Source: Streptomyces sp. NBC_00273
GTDB taxonomy: Bacteria > Actinomycetota > Actinomycetes > Streptomycetales > Streptomycetaceae
Length of the DNA: 64,000 nucleotides
Assembly (NCBI RefSeq): GCF_036178145.1
Contig: NZ_CP108067.1
Location: forward strand, 6,399,501 to 6,463,500
Reading direction: 5' to 3'
In this document: piece after piece, positions 25,197 to 34,008 of the stretch
Position numbering within the stretch: the first letter of the stretch is position 1
Layout: each line of letters opens with the position of its first letter
Made by a program: the position numbers and the translations under genes
The notes under the pieces: generated by a model
The model's input: only the letters and a program-made list of their open reading frames with translations
Told to the model about the DNA's origin: nothing
The model's database searches: none

Positions 25197-26210
25197 ATGA
25201 CGTTTCTGATCACCGGTGGCGCCGGATACATCGGCGCGCACGTCGTCCGCGCGATGCGGCTCGCGGGGGAGGAGGTCGTCGTCTTCGACGACCTCTCCAC
25301 GGGCGACGAGGACCGCGTACCGGAAGGCGTCCCGCTGGTGGTCGGCTCCGTCCTCGACCGGCTGGCGGTGGAGGAGGTCATCCGCAAGCACAAGATCACC
25401 GGCGTGGTGCACCTGGCGGGCAAGAAGCAGGTCGGTGAGTCCGTCGAGAAGCCGATGTACTACTACCACGAGAACGTGCAGGGCCTTGCCGTCCTGCTCC
25501 AGGCCGTGGCCGACGCGGGCATCCGCAACTTCCTCTTCTCCTCCTCCGCCTCCGTCTACGGCATGCCCGACGTGGACCTGGTCACCGAGGACACCCCGTG
25601 CAAGCCGCTGAGCCCCTACGGCGAGACCAAGCTGGCCGGCGAGTGGCTGGTGCGCGCCGCGGGCAGGGCGCACGGCATTTCCACCGCCTGCCTGCGCTAC
25701 TTCAACGTGGCGGGCGCCGCGGCCCCCGAGCTCGCCGACACCGGGGTCTTCAACCTGGTCCCGATGGTCTTCGAGCGCTACGACGCCGGCCAGGGCGCCA
25801 AGATCTTCGGTGACGACTACCCGACCCCCGACGGCACCTGCATCCGCGACTACATCCACGTCGAGGACCTCGCGGAGGCCCACGTGGCGGCCGCCCGCAA
25901 GCTCGCCGAGTGGGCCGTGGCCGGCGACTACAAGGACCTCACCGTCAACATCGGGCGCGGCGAGGGCGTCTCCGTCGCCGAGATGGTCGCGCTCATGAAC
26001 GAGAGCACCGGGCACGACATCGCCCCCGTGATCAGCCCGCGCCGCCCCGGCGACCCGGCGAAGGTCGTGGCCTCTGCCGACAAGATCACCGGGGAGCTGG
26101 GCTGGAAGGCCCGGCACGACGTCCGCGAGATGGTCACCTCCGCCTGGGCGGGCTGGGAGGCCAACAAGGTGGCCCGCAAGGACGTCCACCGGGACGTCCA
26201 CAAGCCCTGA
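25197..26210 (+). CDS. galE: UDP-glucose 4-epimerase
   Basis: The 337-residue extended SDR has the NAD motif GGAGYIG at its start, SSSASVYG and the YGETK active-site Tyr-Lys, and LRYFNVAGA near residue 165. It interconverts UDP-glucose and UDP-galactose. AAGGAG precedes ATG 25197. The neighbouring glycosyltransferases suggest that it supplies UDP-Gal or a related sugar for wall glycopolymers. Streptomyces usually has a second galE in the galactose operon, so this copy is probably the biosynthetic one; that is inference. Confidence 0.93.
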   Translation: MTFLITGGAGYIGAHVVRAMRLAGEEVVVFDDLSTGDEDRVPEGVPLVVGSVLDRLAVEEVIRKHKITGVVHLAGKKQVGESVEKPMYYYHENVQGLAVLLQAVADAGIRNFLFSSSASVYGMPDVDLVTEDTPCKPLSPYGETKLAGEWLVRAAGRAHGISTACLRYFNVAGAAAPELADTGVFNLVPMVFERYDAGQGAKIFGDDYPTPDGTCIRDYIHVEDLAEAHVAAARKLAEWAVAGDYKDLTVNIGRGEGVSVAEMVALMNESTGHDIAPVISPRRPGDPAKVVASADKITGELGWKARHDVREMVTSAWAGWEANKVARKDVHRDVHKP

Positions 26211-26233
26211 CCGGCCGGAAGCCGAACCCGCCG

Positions 26234-26283
26234 CACGTGAAGCAGCCCGCCCCGGACGCGTCCGGGGCGGGCTGCTTCACGTG
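26234..26283. terminator. Bidirectional terminator, perfect 23-bp stem
   Basis: The arms CACGTGAAGCAGCCCGCCCC+GGA and their exact complement enclose loop CGCG. It lies between convergent galE and the GT4 gene and can stop both. Confidence 0.92.
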
Positions 26284-26305
26284 CGTGCCGTGGAGGGGGC
26301 GGCGG

Positions 26306-27478
26306 TCAGCGTTCCAGGAAGGAGAACAGCTCTTCCCACCGGTCGGTGATCTCGGGGCTGGAGTAACGCTTGACCGAACGGAAGGCGTTGTCCCCGAGCC
26401 GGTCGCGCAGCTCACGGTCGGACATCAGCTCGCGCAGGTGCCCGGCCAGCTCCATCGTGTTGCCCAGCCGGGCCAGCAGCCCGTCCTCGCCGTGCTCGAC
26501 GATCTCCCGTACGCCCGGCGCGCAGTCGAAGGCGGCCGGCGGCACGCCCGCCGCCATCGCTTCCAGCAGCGTGATCGGGAAGCCCTCGGCCCGTGAGGCC
26601 TGGGCGAAGACCGAGGCTCCGCGCAGGGCGCCCAGCACGTCGGCGGTGCTTCCCATCCACTCCACGGAGTCGTCCAGGCCCAGCGAGGTGCAGTACGCCT
26701 TCAGCGTCGCCTCCTCCGCGCCGGCCCCGTAGATCCGCAGGGTCCAGTCGGGGTGGTGCGGTGCGACGTCCGCCCAGGTGTCGAGCAGCAGGTCGACGCC
26801 CTTCTCGAAGCCGAGGCGGCCGACGCACGCCACGACCTTCTCCGTGCGCGGCGCGGGGGAGTCGGGCATGAAGGGCAGCGGGTTCGGCATGCTCCCCACG
26901 TTCTCCATGCCCGCCCGGATCCACAGGTCCGCGTCCTCGGCGGTCAGCACCAGCAGCCGGTCGACCTGCGGGTAGAAGCGGCGGACCCGCTCCCCGCGGG
27001 TGGACTTCTGGCTGGCTTCGAACGACTCGTGGCTCATCCCGATGACGGTGAGCCCCTTGGTGTCGGCGAGCGCCACCCACTCCATCGCCCAGACCTGGGT
27101 GACGATGACGACACCGCCCGGACGGGCTGCCCGCAGCAGCTCGCTCAGCCGCTCCGCCTTGACCCGCATCTGCGCCCGCCGGGCCGCCTGGCGGCGCCGC
27201 TCGGGCGCGTTCAGCCGGCCCTTGATCCCGCGCAGCCGGCGGGCCGACGGCGGGTGTGCGTCGTAGAGCGTGGTCATCTCGTACGGCAGACCCTGCGGCA
27301 GCTTCTGCCGGATGTCGTCGGCGACCGGGGCGATGCCCACGATGTGCACCCGGTGGCCGCGGTCGGTGAACTGCCGGGCCATCTGGTGCGACCAGGTGGT
27401 CACGCCGCCGATCTCGTCGACGTTGTTGGAGACGATGAAGATGTCACGGCCGCCCGGGGTGGCGGTCTGCTGGCTCAC
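26306..27478 (-). CDS. Family 4 glycosyltransferase
   Basis: The 390-residue GT-B enzyme starts at GTG 27478. It has the N-terminal loop NNVDEIGGVTTW, the nucleotide-sugar domain start VACVGRLGFEKGVDLLLDTW, and the E-x7-E region SRAEGFPITLLEAMAAGVP. It transfers a sugar from a nucleotide donor with retention. Its GTG overlaps the stop of the upstream PdtA-like gene (GTGA), so both are translated together. The likely role is decorating or priming the wall teichoic acid made by the neighbour; the acceptor is not predictable. Confidence 0.88.
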   Translation of the reverse strand: MSQQTATPGGRDIFIVSNNVDEIGGVTTWSHQMARQFTDRGHRVHIVGIAPVADDIRQKLPQGLPYEMTTLYDAHPPSARRLRGIKGRLNAPERRRQAARRAQMRVKAERLSELLRAARPGGVVIVTQVWAMEWVALADTKGLTVIGMSHESFEASQKSTRGERVRRFYPQVDRLLVLTAEDADLWIRAGMENVGSMPNPLPFMPDSPAPRTEKVVACVGRLGFEKGVDLLLDTWADVAPHHPDWTLRIYGAGAEEATLKAYCTSLGLDDSVEWMGSTADVLGALRGASVFAQASRAEGFPITLLEAMAAGVPPAAFDCAPGVREIVEHGEDGLLARLGNTMELAGHLRELMSDRELRDRLGDNAFRSVKRYSSPEITDRWEELFSFLER

Positions 27479-30354
27479 TTGCCGCTCCTGGTGAAGAACT
27501 TCTCTACGATCTGGCGGGCTGCGTCCCCGCGGTCGTACTCGCCGAACTCGGCGAGGAAACGCTGCCGGGCCTGGGCGTACTTGACGTCGGCCTCCTCGAA
27601 GGCGGCGAGCGCCTGGAGGAGCTCGTCCGCCGTGGCCACCACCGGGCCCGGGGCCTTCTCCTTCAGGTCGAAGTACGTGCCGCGGATGTCCGTCGCGTAC
27701 TTCTCGTAGTCGTACGCGAAGAACAGCATCGGCCGGTCCAGGACCGCGTAGTCGAACATCACGGACGAGTAGTCGGTGATCAGACCGTCGGCGAGGGCCA
27801 GCAGCGGGGTGATGTCGTGGTGCCGGGACACGTCGATGACGCGGCCCGCGACGGACGGCGGCAGCGAGACGCTGTTGAGGTAGTGGGTCCGCACCAGCAG
27901 CGTGAAGCGGTCGCCGAGCCGGTCCGCGAACTCCTCCACGTCGAAGGGGAAGGTGAAGCCCTCCACCGCGCCGTCCGCGCCCGCCCGGAAGGTCGGCGCG
28001 TACAGCAGCACCTTCTTGTCCGGGTCGATGCCGAGCTCGCCCGCGAGGGGCCCGCGCACCCGCTCACCGCTGTGCGATTCGGTCCGGTGCGCCTCGACGA
28101 GGGCGTCGTTGCGCGGGTAGCCCGTGCGCAGCAGCACCTCGTCACGCAGCCGGAAGCCCTTGGCGAGGGTGCGGGTGTCGTGCTCGGAGCGGATCAGGAA
28201 GTGGTCGAAGCGGTCGACGGCCGCCTGGAAACGGGCCTGGCCGGCCCGGCCCTGCGCCTTGGTCCGCGGCTCGTGGAAGCCCATCCGCTTGAGCGCCGAG
28301 CCGTGCCAGGTCTGGATGTACGTGGTCCCCGGGCGCTTGGCCAGCGCCAGCGGGAAGCCCTGGTTGTCGACCCAGTATTCGGCCTGGGCGAGGGCGCGCA
28401 GGTACGGCCAGCTCCAGCGCTTGACCAAGGTGGCCTCCTTGGGGAAGCCGGTGGGCTTGGCGCCCGCGTACGACCAGATCGCCTCGAACGGCGCGCCCTG
28501 GCGGACCAGCTCCTCGTAGATCGCCTTGGGGCTGTCGCTGTACTGCTTGCCCATGTGGCTCTCGAAGACGACCGTGCCCTTCTTGATCGGCAGCTTCGAG
28601 AAGACCTCGTGGTAGACCTTCACCTTCTGCTCGCCGGAGCCCATGTTGCGGCGGGCCCGCAGTGCCTTGCGCAGGCCCCGCTTGACCACGTTGGCCGCCT
28701 TGCCCTGTATGGCGTTGTTGATCAGCGACTGGGTGCGGACGGCGGCGGCGCCCTCGGCGCTCAGCACGTAGCTGAGGTTGCCCTTCTTGGTCATCTGGGG
28801 CCCGAAGCGGTCGGAGACCAGCCGGGTCAGCCGCGGGCGCACGCGCAGCCGGGCCGCCGACTCGAGGTCGACCCCGCCGATCGCGACCCGGGTGGTGATC
28901 CGATCGCCGCCCGCGGTCAGCTTGAGGCGGACGTCCCAGACGGCGTCGATGATGCCGAGCGGGCGGACCGTGCTCGCGACGTCGGCGGTGCCGGTCCACT
29001 CGATCGTGTCACCGGCGTGGCGGACGGTTTCCACCGGGAAGCTGAAGGAGCGCACGCCGATCTGGCGGCGGGCCCGGAACTCCAGCGTGGCCTTCAGCGC
29101 CGCGTCGGCCGGGATCCGGCCCAGCGGGTTCACGACGGAGCCGGACATGGTGACCGTGCCGCGGCCGTCGTCCTCGTAGGAGGTGAGCCGGTTGCCCAGC
29201 GTGAGGGAGGTGAGCGGCGTGGTGTGGAAGGCCTGCTCGGTGACGTCCAGTATCCGGCGGGCCTCGGCGCCGTCGGGACCGTCGATGTGCTGCGCACACC
29301 AGTAGACGCGCCCGTCGCGCTCGGCGAGGGGGGAGGTGAGCCGGCCCTTGTTGGTCATGGCGTCGGCGGCCGGGAGCAGGTTGTCCCAGTCCTCCTTGCC
29401 CAGCAGGTAGGCGCAGATCGCCTGGAGGTAGGTGACGTTCTCGTACGCCGCCGGGTCGATCCCCTCCAGGTAGCCGTTGGCGAGGCGGGCGAACTCCTGG
29501 CGGTACTCGTCGCTCAGCAGCGGCAGGTCGCGCAGGTGCAGCACGAGGTCGTGCTTGAGGAACTTGGCGTCCTTCGCGGACTTGATGTCCGTGTGGCCCT
29601 TCTCGGCCAGCAGGCGGTCGACGCGGCGGTGGATCTCCATCCGGTGGACGAAGTTCGCGATCTCGTGGCGCCGGTTGCTGATCGAAAGGGCCGCGGCCTT
29701 CTCGACCACGTTCCAGAAGTAGACGTGGTTCGGGATCAGCGTGATGCGGCGGGCGGCCACGTAGGCCTGCGCGGAGAACAGCAGGTCCTCGTAGTGGATG
29801 CCGACCGGGAACTCCAGGCCCTGCTCCAGCAGGAACGCGCGCCGGTAGCACTTGTTCGTGGAGAGGGTGTCGTAGACCAGTAGGTCGGGGTACTCGGTGA
29901 TCGATTCCAGGGTGCGGGTGCGCGAGTAGATCCAGGGGTACCACTCGGTGGTCTTGCCCCACCGGTTGTCGAGGTGCACGCGTACGCACATGCCCGCGAC
30001 CAGGTCGGATCCGGTCCGCTCGGCGGCGTCCAGCATGTTCCGACAGGCGTTGCGCTCCAGCACGTCGTCGCTGTCGAGGAACATCACGTACGTTCCGGTG
30101 GCCTGCTGGATGCCGTGGTTGCGCGGCGCACCGCAGCCGCCGCTGTTCTCCGGCAGCTGGAAGGCGCGCACTCTCCCTGGATGCGCAGATTCCAGTTCCT
30201 GGGCGACCGCGTACGAGCGGTCCTTGCTGCAGTCGTCGACGATCACGACTTCGACGCTGTGCAGGGTCTGGTCCAGAACCGACTGGACTGCTGTCGGCAG
30301 ACGCTCTGCGTCGTTGTAGACGATGACGACCACGGAGACGTCGGGCACGTGCAC
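27475..30354 (-). CDS. pdtA: Fused GT2 glycosyltransferase / CDP-glycerol glycerophosphotransferase (teichoic acid synthase)
   Basis: This 959-residue protein starts at GTG 30354. Residues 1-230 are a GT2 domain (VSVVVIVYNDAERLPTAVQS, VDDCSKDRS, MFLDSDDVL). A middle beta region is followed from about residue 575 by a TagF/TagB-type CDP-glycerophosphotransferase domain (VFESHMGKQYSDSPKAIYEE, TYIQTWHGSALKRMGF, YAPTFRAG, ITDYSSVMFDYAVL). The HGS and DYSS motifs are the expected catalytic and substrate sites. From memory, the S. coelicolor counterpart is PdtA (SCO2590), linked to poly(diglycosyl phosphate) wall polymer and spore wall integrity. The symbol is assigned by this similarity and context. 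Confidence 0.85.
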   Translation of the reverse strand: MHVPDVSVVVIVYNDAERLPTAVQSVLDQTLHSVEVVIVDDCSKDRSYAVAQELESAHPGRVRAFQLPENSGGCGAPRNHGIQQATGTYVMFLDSDDVLERNACRNMLDAAERTGSDLVAGMCVRVHLDNRWGKTTEWYPWIYSRTRTLESITEYPDLLVYDTLSTNKCYRRAFLLEQGLEFPVGIHYEDLLFSAQAYVAARRITLIPNHVYFWNVVEKAAALSISNRRHEIANFVHRMEIHRRVDRLLAEKGHTDIKSAKDAKFLKHDLVLHLRDLPLLSDEYRQEFARLANGYLEGIDPAAYENVTYLQAICAYLLGKEDWDNLLPAADAMTNKGRLTSPLAERDGRVYWCAQHIDGPDGAEARRILDVTEQAFHTTPLTSLTLGNRLTSYEDDGRGTVTMSGSVVNPLGRIPADAALKATLEFRARRQIGVRSFSFPVETVRHAGDTIEWTGTADVASTVRPLGIIDAVWDVRLKLTAGGDRITTRVAIGGVDLESAARLRVRPRLTRLVSDRFGPQMTKKGNLSYVLSAEGAAAVRTQSLINNAIQGKAANVVKRGLRKALRARRNMGSGEQKVKVYHEVFSKLPIKKGTVVFESHMGKQYSDSPKAIYEELVRQGAPFEAIWSYAGAKPTGFPKEATLVKRWSWPYLRALAQAEYWVDNQGFPLALAKRPGTTYIQTWHGSALKRMGFHEPRTKAQGRAGQARFQAAVDRFDHFLIRSEHDTRTLAKGFRLRDEVLLRTGYPRNDALVEAHRTESHSGERVRGPLAGELGIDPDKKVLLYAPTFRAGADGAVEGFTFPFDVEEFADRLGDRFTLLVRTHYLNSVSLPPSVAGRVIDVSRHHDITPLLALADGLITDYSSVMFDYAVLDRPMLFFAYDYEKYATDIRGTYFDLKEKAPGPVVATADELLQALAAFEEADVKYAQARQRFLAEFGEYDRGDAARQIVEKFFTRSGK

Positions 30355-30537
30355 CTCGATCCCTTCGTTTCGTTACGTTCAGCTGATTCCGCTTATCTCG
30401 TCCACGCTACCGTGTGCCGCCCTCGACTCCCGCAGCCCGACTCCCGCCCGACCCTCGCCGTGCATACTTCTAAGGAAGAGGTGAGAGGCGGGTCCGGCCG
30501 CCGACAATCACCCGTTCGGATCCAGCAGGAAGTGTTC

Positions 30538-31539
30538 ATGACGAAGCTGTCCGTAGTTGTCCCCTGCTTCAACGAAGAAGCCGTCATCGACAGCTTCGAT
30601 GTGGAGATCCGGAGGGTCCTGGACGCCCTCCCCGTCGACTACGAGGTCTGTTACGTCGACGACGGAAGCCGCGACGGCACCCTCGACAAGCTCCGGAAGA
30701 TCGCCGCCGAACACGGCGAGGAGACCCGCTACGTCTCCTTCAGCCGGAACTTCGGCAAGGAGGCCGGCATGCTCGCGGGCCTGCGCGAGGCCACGGGCGA
30801 CGCCGTAGTGATCATGGATGCTGACCTCCAGCACCCGCCGGAGCTCATCGCGACCATGCTGGAGCACTACCGGCAGGGGCACGACCAGATCATCGCCCGC
30901 CGCACGCGCGAGGGCGACAAGAAGCTCCGCTCCGCCCTCAGCAGCCTCTACTACCGGGGCGTCAACCGCTGGGTCGACGTGGAGCTCACCGACGGCGTCG
31001 GCGACTTCCGCATGCTCTCGCGCCCGGCCGTGGACGCCCTGCTGTCGCTGCCGGAGTACAACCGCTTCTCCAAGGGGCTGTTCTCCTGGATCGGCTTCGA
31101 CACCGTCCACTTCGACTACCGCAACGCGCAGCGCGAGGCCGGCGAGACGAAGTGGAAGTTCGGCGCCCTGCTGAACTACGGCATGGACGGCCTGATCTCC
31201 TTCAACAACAGGCCGCTGCGGATCGGGATCTGGTTCGGCGTGTCGCTGGTCGCCCTGACCGGCCTGTACGCCCTGTGGATCACGATCATGGCGATCACCA
31301 ACGGCGTCGAGTCCCCGGGGTACGTCACCCTCGTGGCGATCATCACGGGCCTGGGCGGCGTACAGTTGATCATGCTGGGCCTGATCGGTGAGTACATCGG
31401 CCGCATCTACTACGAGGCCAAGCGCAGGCCGCACTTCCTGGTGAAGGAATCGCACGGAGCACAGCCGCTCCCGCGGACCGATGACCGGCCGGCGGCCCCG
31501 GTCGCAGAGCCTACGATCGTGGAGCGCAGCGCCCGATGA
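30538..31539 (+). CDS. DPM1/GtrB-like polyprenyl-phosphate glycosyltransferase
   Basis: The 333-residue GT2 enzyme starts at ATG 30538 (TKLSVVVPCFNEE) after AGGAAG. It has VDDGSRDGT, the MDADLQHPPEL metal motif and GVGDFRMLSR, then two hydrophobic helices at about residues 228-252 and 262-288. This is the GtrB/DPM1 arrangement that loads a sugar onto undecaprenyl or polyprenyl phosphate at the inner membrane face. It overlaps a GtrA gene by 4 bp (ATGA). The pair would make and flip a lipid-linked sugar for the wall polymer genes transcribed divergently from 30354. Confidence 0.9.
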   Translation: MTKLSVVVPCFNEEAVIDSFDVEIRRVLDALPVDYEVCYVDDGSRDGTLDKLRKIAAEHGEETRYVSFSRNFGKEAGMLAGLREATGDAVVIMDADLQHPPELIATMLEHYRQGHDQIIARRTREGDKKLRSALSSLYYRGVNRWVDVELTDGVGDFRMLSRPAVDALLSLPEYNRFSKGLFSWIGFDTVHFDYRNAQREAGETKWKFGALLNYGMDGLISFNNRPLRIGIWFGVSLVALTGLYALWITIMAITNGVESPGYVTLVAIITGLGGVQLIMLGLIGEYIGRIYYEAKRRPHFLVKESHGAQPLPRTDDRPAAPVAEPTIVERSAR

Positions 31540-31967
31540 GCCGCAAGGACCAGCTCGGCCAGGTGTTCAGATTCGCCCTCGTGGGCGGCGTGAACACCGG
31601 CACCTTCTTCGTCATCTACCTGCTCCTGCACCCGTGGATGCCGTACTTCGCCGCCTACTCCCTCGCCTTCGTCCTGGCGATGGTCGGCTCGTTCTTCATG
31701 AACACCTACTTCACCTACCGGACCCGGCCGACCTGGAAGAAGTTCTTCCTCTTCCCGCTGACGAACATCACCAACTTCGTCATCCAGTCCGTCGGCCTCT
31801 ACGCGCTGGTGACCTGGGCCGGGATGGACACCCGGATCGCCCCGCTGGTCGCGGCGGTCGTCGCCATCCCGTTCACCTTCCTGCTCTCCCGCAAGATCCT
31901 CGTCCCGGGTGCCGCCCGGGCCGAGGAGGCCCCTGTCGTGGAGGCGGGGTCCTCGTCCAGGGTCTGA
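31536..31967 (+). CDS. GtrA-family membrane protein
   Basis: The 143-residue protein has four predicted membrane spans (FALVGGVNTGTFFVIYLLL, SLAFVLAMVGSFFMNTYFTY, PLTNITNFVIQSVGLYALV, APLVAAVVAIPFTFLLSRKI), the FMNTYFTY signature and a C-terminal charged tail, as in GtrA proteins that help translocate lipid-linked sugars. It is translationally coupled to the GtrB-like gene. Confidence 0.9.
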   Translation: MSRKDQLGQVFRFALVGGVNTGTFFVIYLLLHPWMPYFAAYSLAFVLAMVGSFFMNTYFTYRTRPTWKKFFLFPLTNITNFVIQSVGLYALVTWAGMDTRIAPLVAAVVAIPFTFLLSRKILVPGAARAEEAPVVEAGSSSRV

Positions 31968-32073
31968 AACCCCCGAGCAGCCCCGCGCGCCCACCCCGTA
32001 GATTGAGACGGCAGGCATCTCGGCGACGTGCGTTTCGCCGACAGGCATTTCGGCAAGGGGCAAGGGGACAGAC

Positions 32074-33201
32074 GTGTCAGCGGCTAGGCAAGGTGTCGTG
32101 GACGCCCGCAGGATCGTGGTCAAGGTCGGCTCCTCCTCCCTGACCACCGCGGCCGGCGGACTCGACGCAGACCGGGTGGACGCGCTCGTCGACGTCCTCG
32201 CCAAGGCCCGCAGCGGAGGCGAGAAGGAGATCGTCCTCGTCTCCAGCGGAGCCATCGCCGCCGGGCTCTCCCCGCTCGGCCTGCGGCGCCGGCCCAAGGA
32301 CCTGGCCCGGCAGCAGGCCGCCGCGAGCGTCGGCCAGGGCCTGCTCGTCGCCCGCTACACCGCTTCCTTCGCCCGGTACGGCGTCCGCGTCGGCCAGGTG
32401 CTCCTCACCACCGACGACACCAGCCGCCGGGCCCACTACCGCAACGCCTACCGCACCCTCGACCAGCTGCTCGCCATGGGCGCCCTCCCCGTCGTCAACG
32501 AGAACGACACCGTCGCCACGGACGAGATCCGCTTCGGCGACAACGACCGGCTGGCGGCCCTCGTCGCCCACCTCGTCCGCGCCGACCTCCTCGTCCTCCT
32601 CTCGGACGTGGACGGCCTCTACGACGGCGACCCCTCCCAGCCCGGCACCACCCGCATCGAAGAGGTCCACGGGCCCGAGGACATCGCGCACGTCTCCATC
32701 GGCAGCGCCGGCAAGGCGGGCGTGGGCACCGGCGGCATGGTCACCAAGGTCGAGGCGGCCCGGATCGCGGCCGCCGCCGGGATCCCGGTGGTGCTGACCT
32801 CCGCGAGCCAGGCCGCCGACGCCCTCGCCGGACGGGGAACCGGCACGCTGTTCCACGCCACCGGGCGCCGCTCGGCGGACCGGCTGCTCTGGCTCCAGCA
32901 CGCGTCGACCCCGCAGGGGCACCTGGTCCTGGACGACGGCGCCGTCCGCGCGGTCACCGAGCGCGGGAGCTCGCTACTGCCCGCCGGGATCGCGGCGGTC
33001 GAAGGCGACTTCGTCGCCGGGGACCCGGTGGAACTGCGCTCCGCGGACGGCCGCGCCGTGGCACGGGGCCTGGTCAACTTCGACGCCAAGGAACTCCCGC
33101 AGCTCCTCGGCCGCTCCACTCGCGAGCTCGCGCGGGAACTCGGACCCGCGTACGAGCGGGAGGTCGTCCACCGGGACGATCTGGTCCTGCTGGAGGGCTG
33201 A
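32074..33201 (+). CDS. proB: Glutamate 5-kinase
   Basis: The 375-residue enzyme has the amino-acid-kinase domain (RRIVVKVGSSSLT, LVSSGAIAAG, VNENDTVATDEI) and a C-terminal PUA domain from about residue 275. It makes gamma-glutamyl phosphate in the first step of proline synthesis and is normally feedback-inhibited by proline. GTG 32074 follows AAGGGGACAGAC. A TAGATT box near 32003 may be its -10. The upstream gap has a repeated GGCA(T/G)-TCGGC pattern without clear meaning. proA follows after one small gene. Confidence 0.95.
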   Translation: MSAARQGVVDARRIVVKVGSSSLTTAAGGLDADRVDALVDVLAKARSGGEKEIVLVSSGAIAAGLSPLGLRRRPKDLARQQAAASVGQGLLVARYTASFARYGVRVGQVLLTTDDTSRRAHYRNAYRTLDQLLAMGALPVVNENDTVATDEIRFGDNDRLAALVAHLVRADLLVLLSDVDGLYDGDPSQPGTTRIEEVHGPEDIAHVSIGSAGKAGVGTGGMVTKVEAARIAAAAGIPVVLTSASQAADALAGRGTGTLFHATGRRSADRLLWLQHASTPQGHLVLDDGAVRAVTERGSSLLPAGIAAVEGDFVAGDPVELRSADGRAVARGLVNFDAKELPQLLGRSTRELARELGPAYEREVVHRDDLVLLEG

Positions 33202-33289
33202 GGTTCGGTAAAAGCGGAGCGCGGCGGCCCGTGGACTGGTCAACTGTGAGGGGCGGGCGGACCCGCGTGGCGGAGACAGGAGGCGACTG

Positions 33290-33703
33290 GTGAGACGAGC
33301 GCTGACCAGCGTCGGCACGGGGGACGGTGACGGCGGCGGTGGCGGGGAGGAGCAGGATCACGCATCGCGCCTGTGGCACGTGACCCTGAGCGTCTCCGGC
33401 AAGCCGGCCCCGCTGTCCGAGGTCCGGCGCGGGCTGGAGCAACTGGCCCACGACCATCCCTTCCTGCTGACCAGCCGGTACGCCGAGGACCACGCGGAGA
33501 TCCGCTACTGGGAAGAGGCCCGGGACCTCCACGACGCGGCGGCCGTCGCCCTGCGGCTGTGGGGCGAGCACCGCTCCTCGGCGCAGCTCCCGCCCTGGGA
33601 GATCGTCGGCCTGGAGGTCATCGACCGCGCCACCTACCACCAGCGCGTGGCGGAGGGCTACGGCCCGCCCCCGGCCCACCCGGTGGGTGTGCACCCGTAC
33701 TAG
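33290..33703 (+). CDS. Conserved hypothetical protein between proB and proA
   Basis: The 137-residue product starts at GTG 33290, 6 bp after AGGAGG. After a Gly/Asp-rich start it has a compact alpha/beta part: LWHVTLSVSGKPAPLSEVR, LEQLAHDHPFLLTSRYA and ARYWEEARDLHDAAAVALRL-like sequence. The pattern resembles a small ferredoxin-like fold. I believe homologues occupy the same place in other Streptomyces but I know no function. Placement between proB and proA does not by itself imply a role in proline synthesis. Confidence 0.75.
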   Translation: MRRALTSVGTGDGDGGGGGEEQDHASRLWHVTLSVSGKPAPLSEVRRGLEQLAHDHPFLLTSRYAEDHAEIRYWEEARDLHDAAAVALRLWGEHRSSAQLPPWEIVGLEVIDRATYHQRVAEGYGPPPAHPVGVHPY

Positions 33704-33995
33704 CCCCGGTCCGGGACCATTCCAGCCGGTCCGCGGCCACCCAGCCCCTGGGACCATCCAGCCGGTCCGGGACCGTTCAGCCCCTCCGGCGTTTGAGGAG
33801 CGGGGTCCGGGGCGGAGCCCCGGGTCTTTCAGCCCGTCCGGCGATCGAGGACCGGGTCCGGGCGGAGCCCGGCTGAAGGCCCCGGACGGAGTCTGGGGGA
33901 CGGCGAAGGGGCGGGGCGGGGACAAGGCCCCGCGGACGGCCGGCGCCCGCCGTCTCGGGGGGTGGAACCCCGGCGGCGGGGTACCGCCGGGGGAT
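33704..33995. repeat. Intergenic repeat cluster of the CCGGCG(T)TTGAGG type
   Basis: Two or three repeats of an AGCC(CC)(G/T)CCGGCGnTnGAGGA(G/C)CGGG unit (near 33781 and 33831) are mixed with CCGGTCCGGGACC repeats (33710-33780) and GC-rich inverted repeats (GGGGCGGAGCCCC, GGGCGGAGCCC). The same unit in the opposite orientation occurs at 59301-59396 and 60690-60780. These dispersed intergenic units are familiar from Streptomyces genomes. No coding sequence is visible. Confidence 0.75.
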
Positions 33996-34008
33996 TACCC
34001 TGGGCGGC
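33996..34008 (+). promoter_or_regulatory. -10 box for leaderless proA mRNA
   Basis: TACCCT at 33996-34001 stands exactly 7 nt before the ATG of proA, and no ribosome-binding site is present. This suggests a leaderless transcript independent of proB. Confidence 0.5.

Noticed and set aside
27817..29883. 688-residue plus-strand open frame
   Set aside because: Shadow of the PdtA-like gene on the other strand, caused by high GC.
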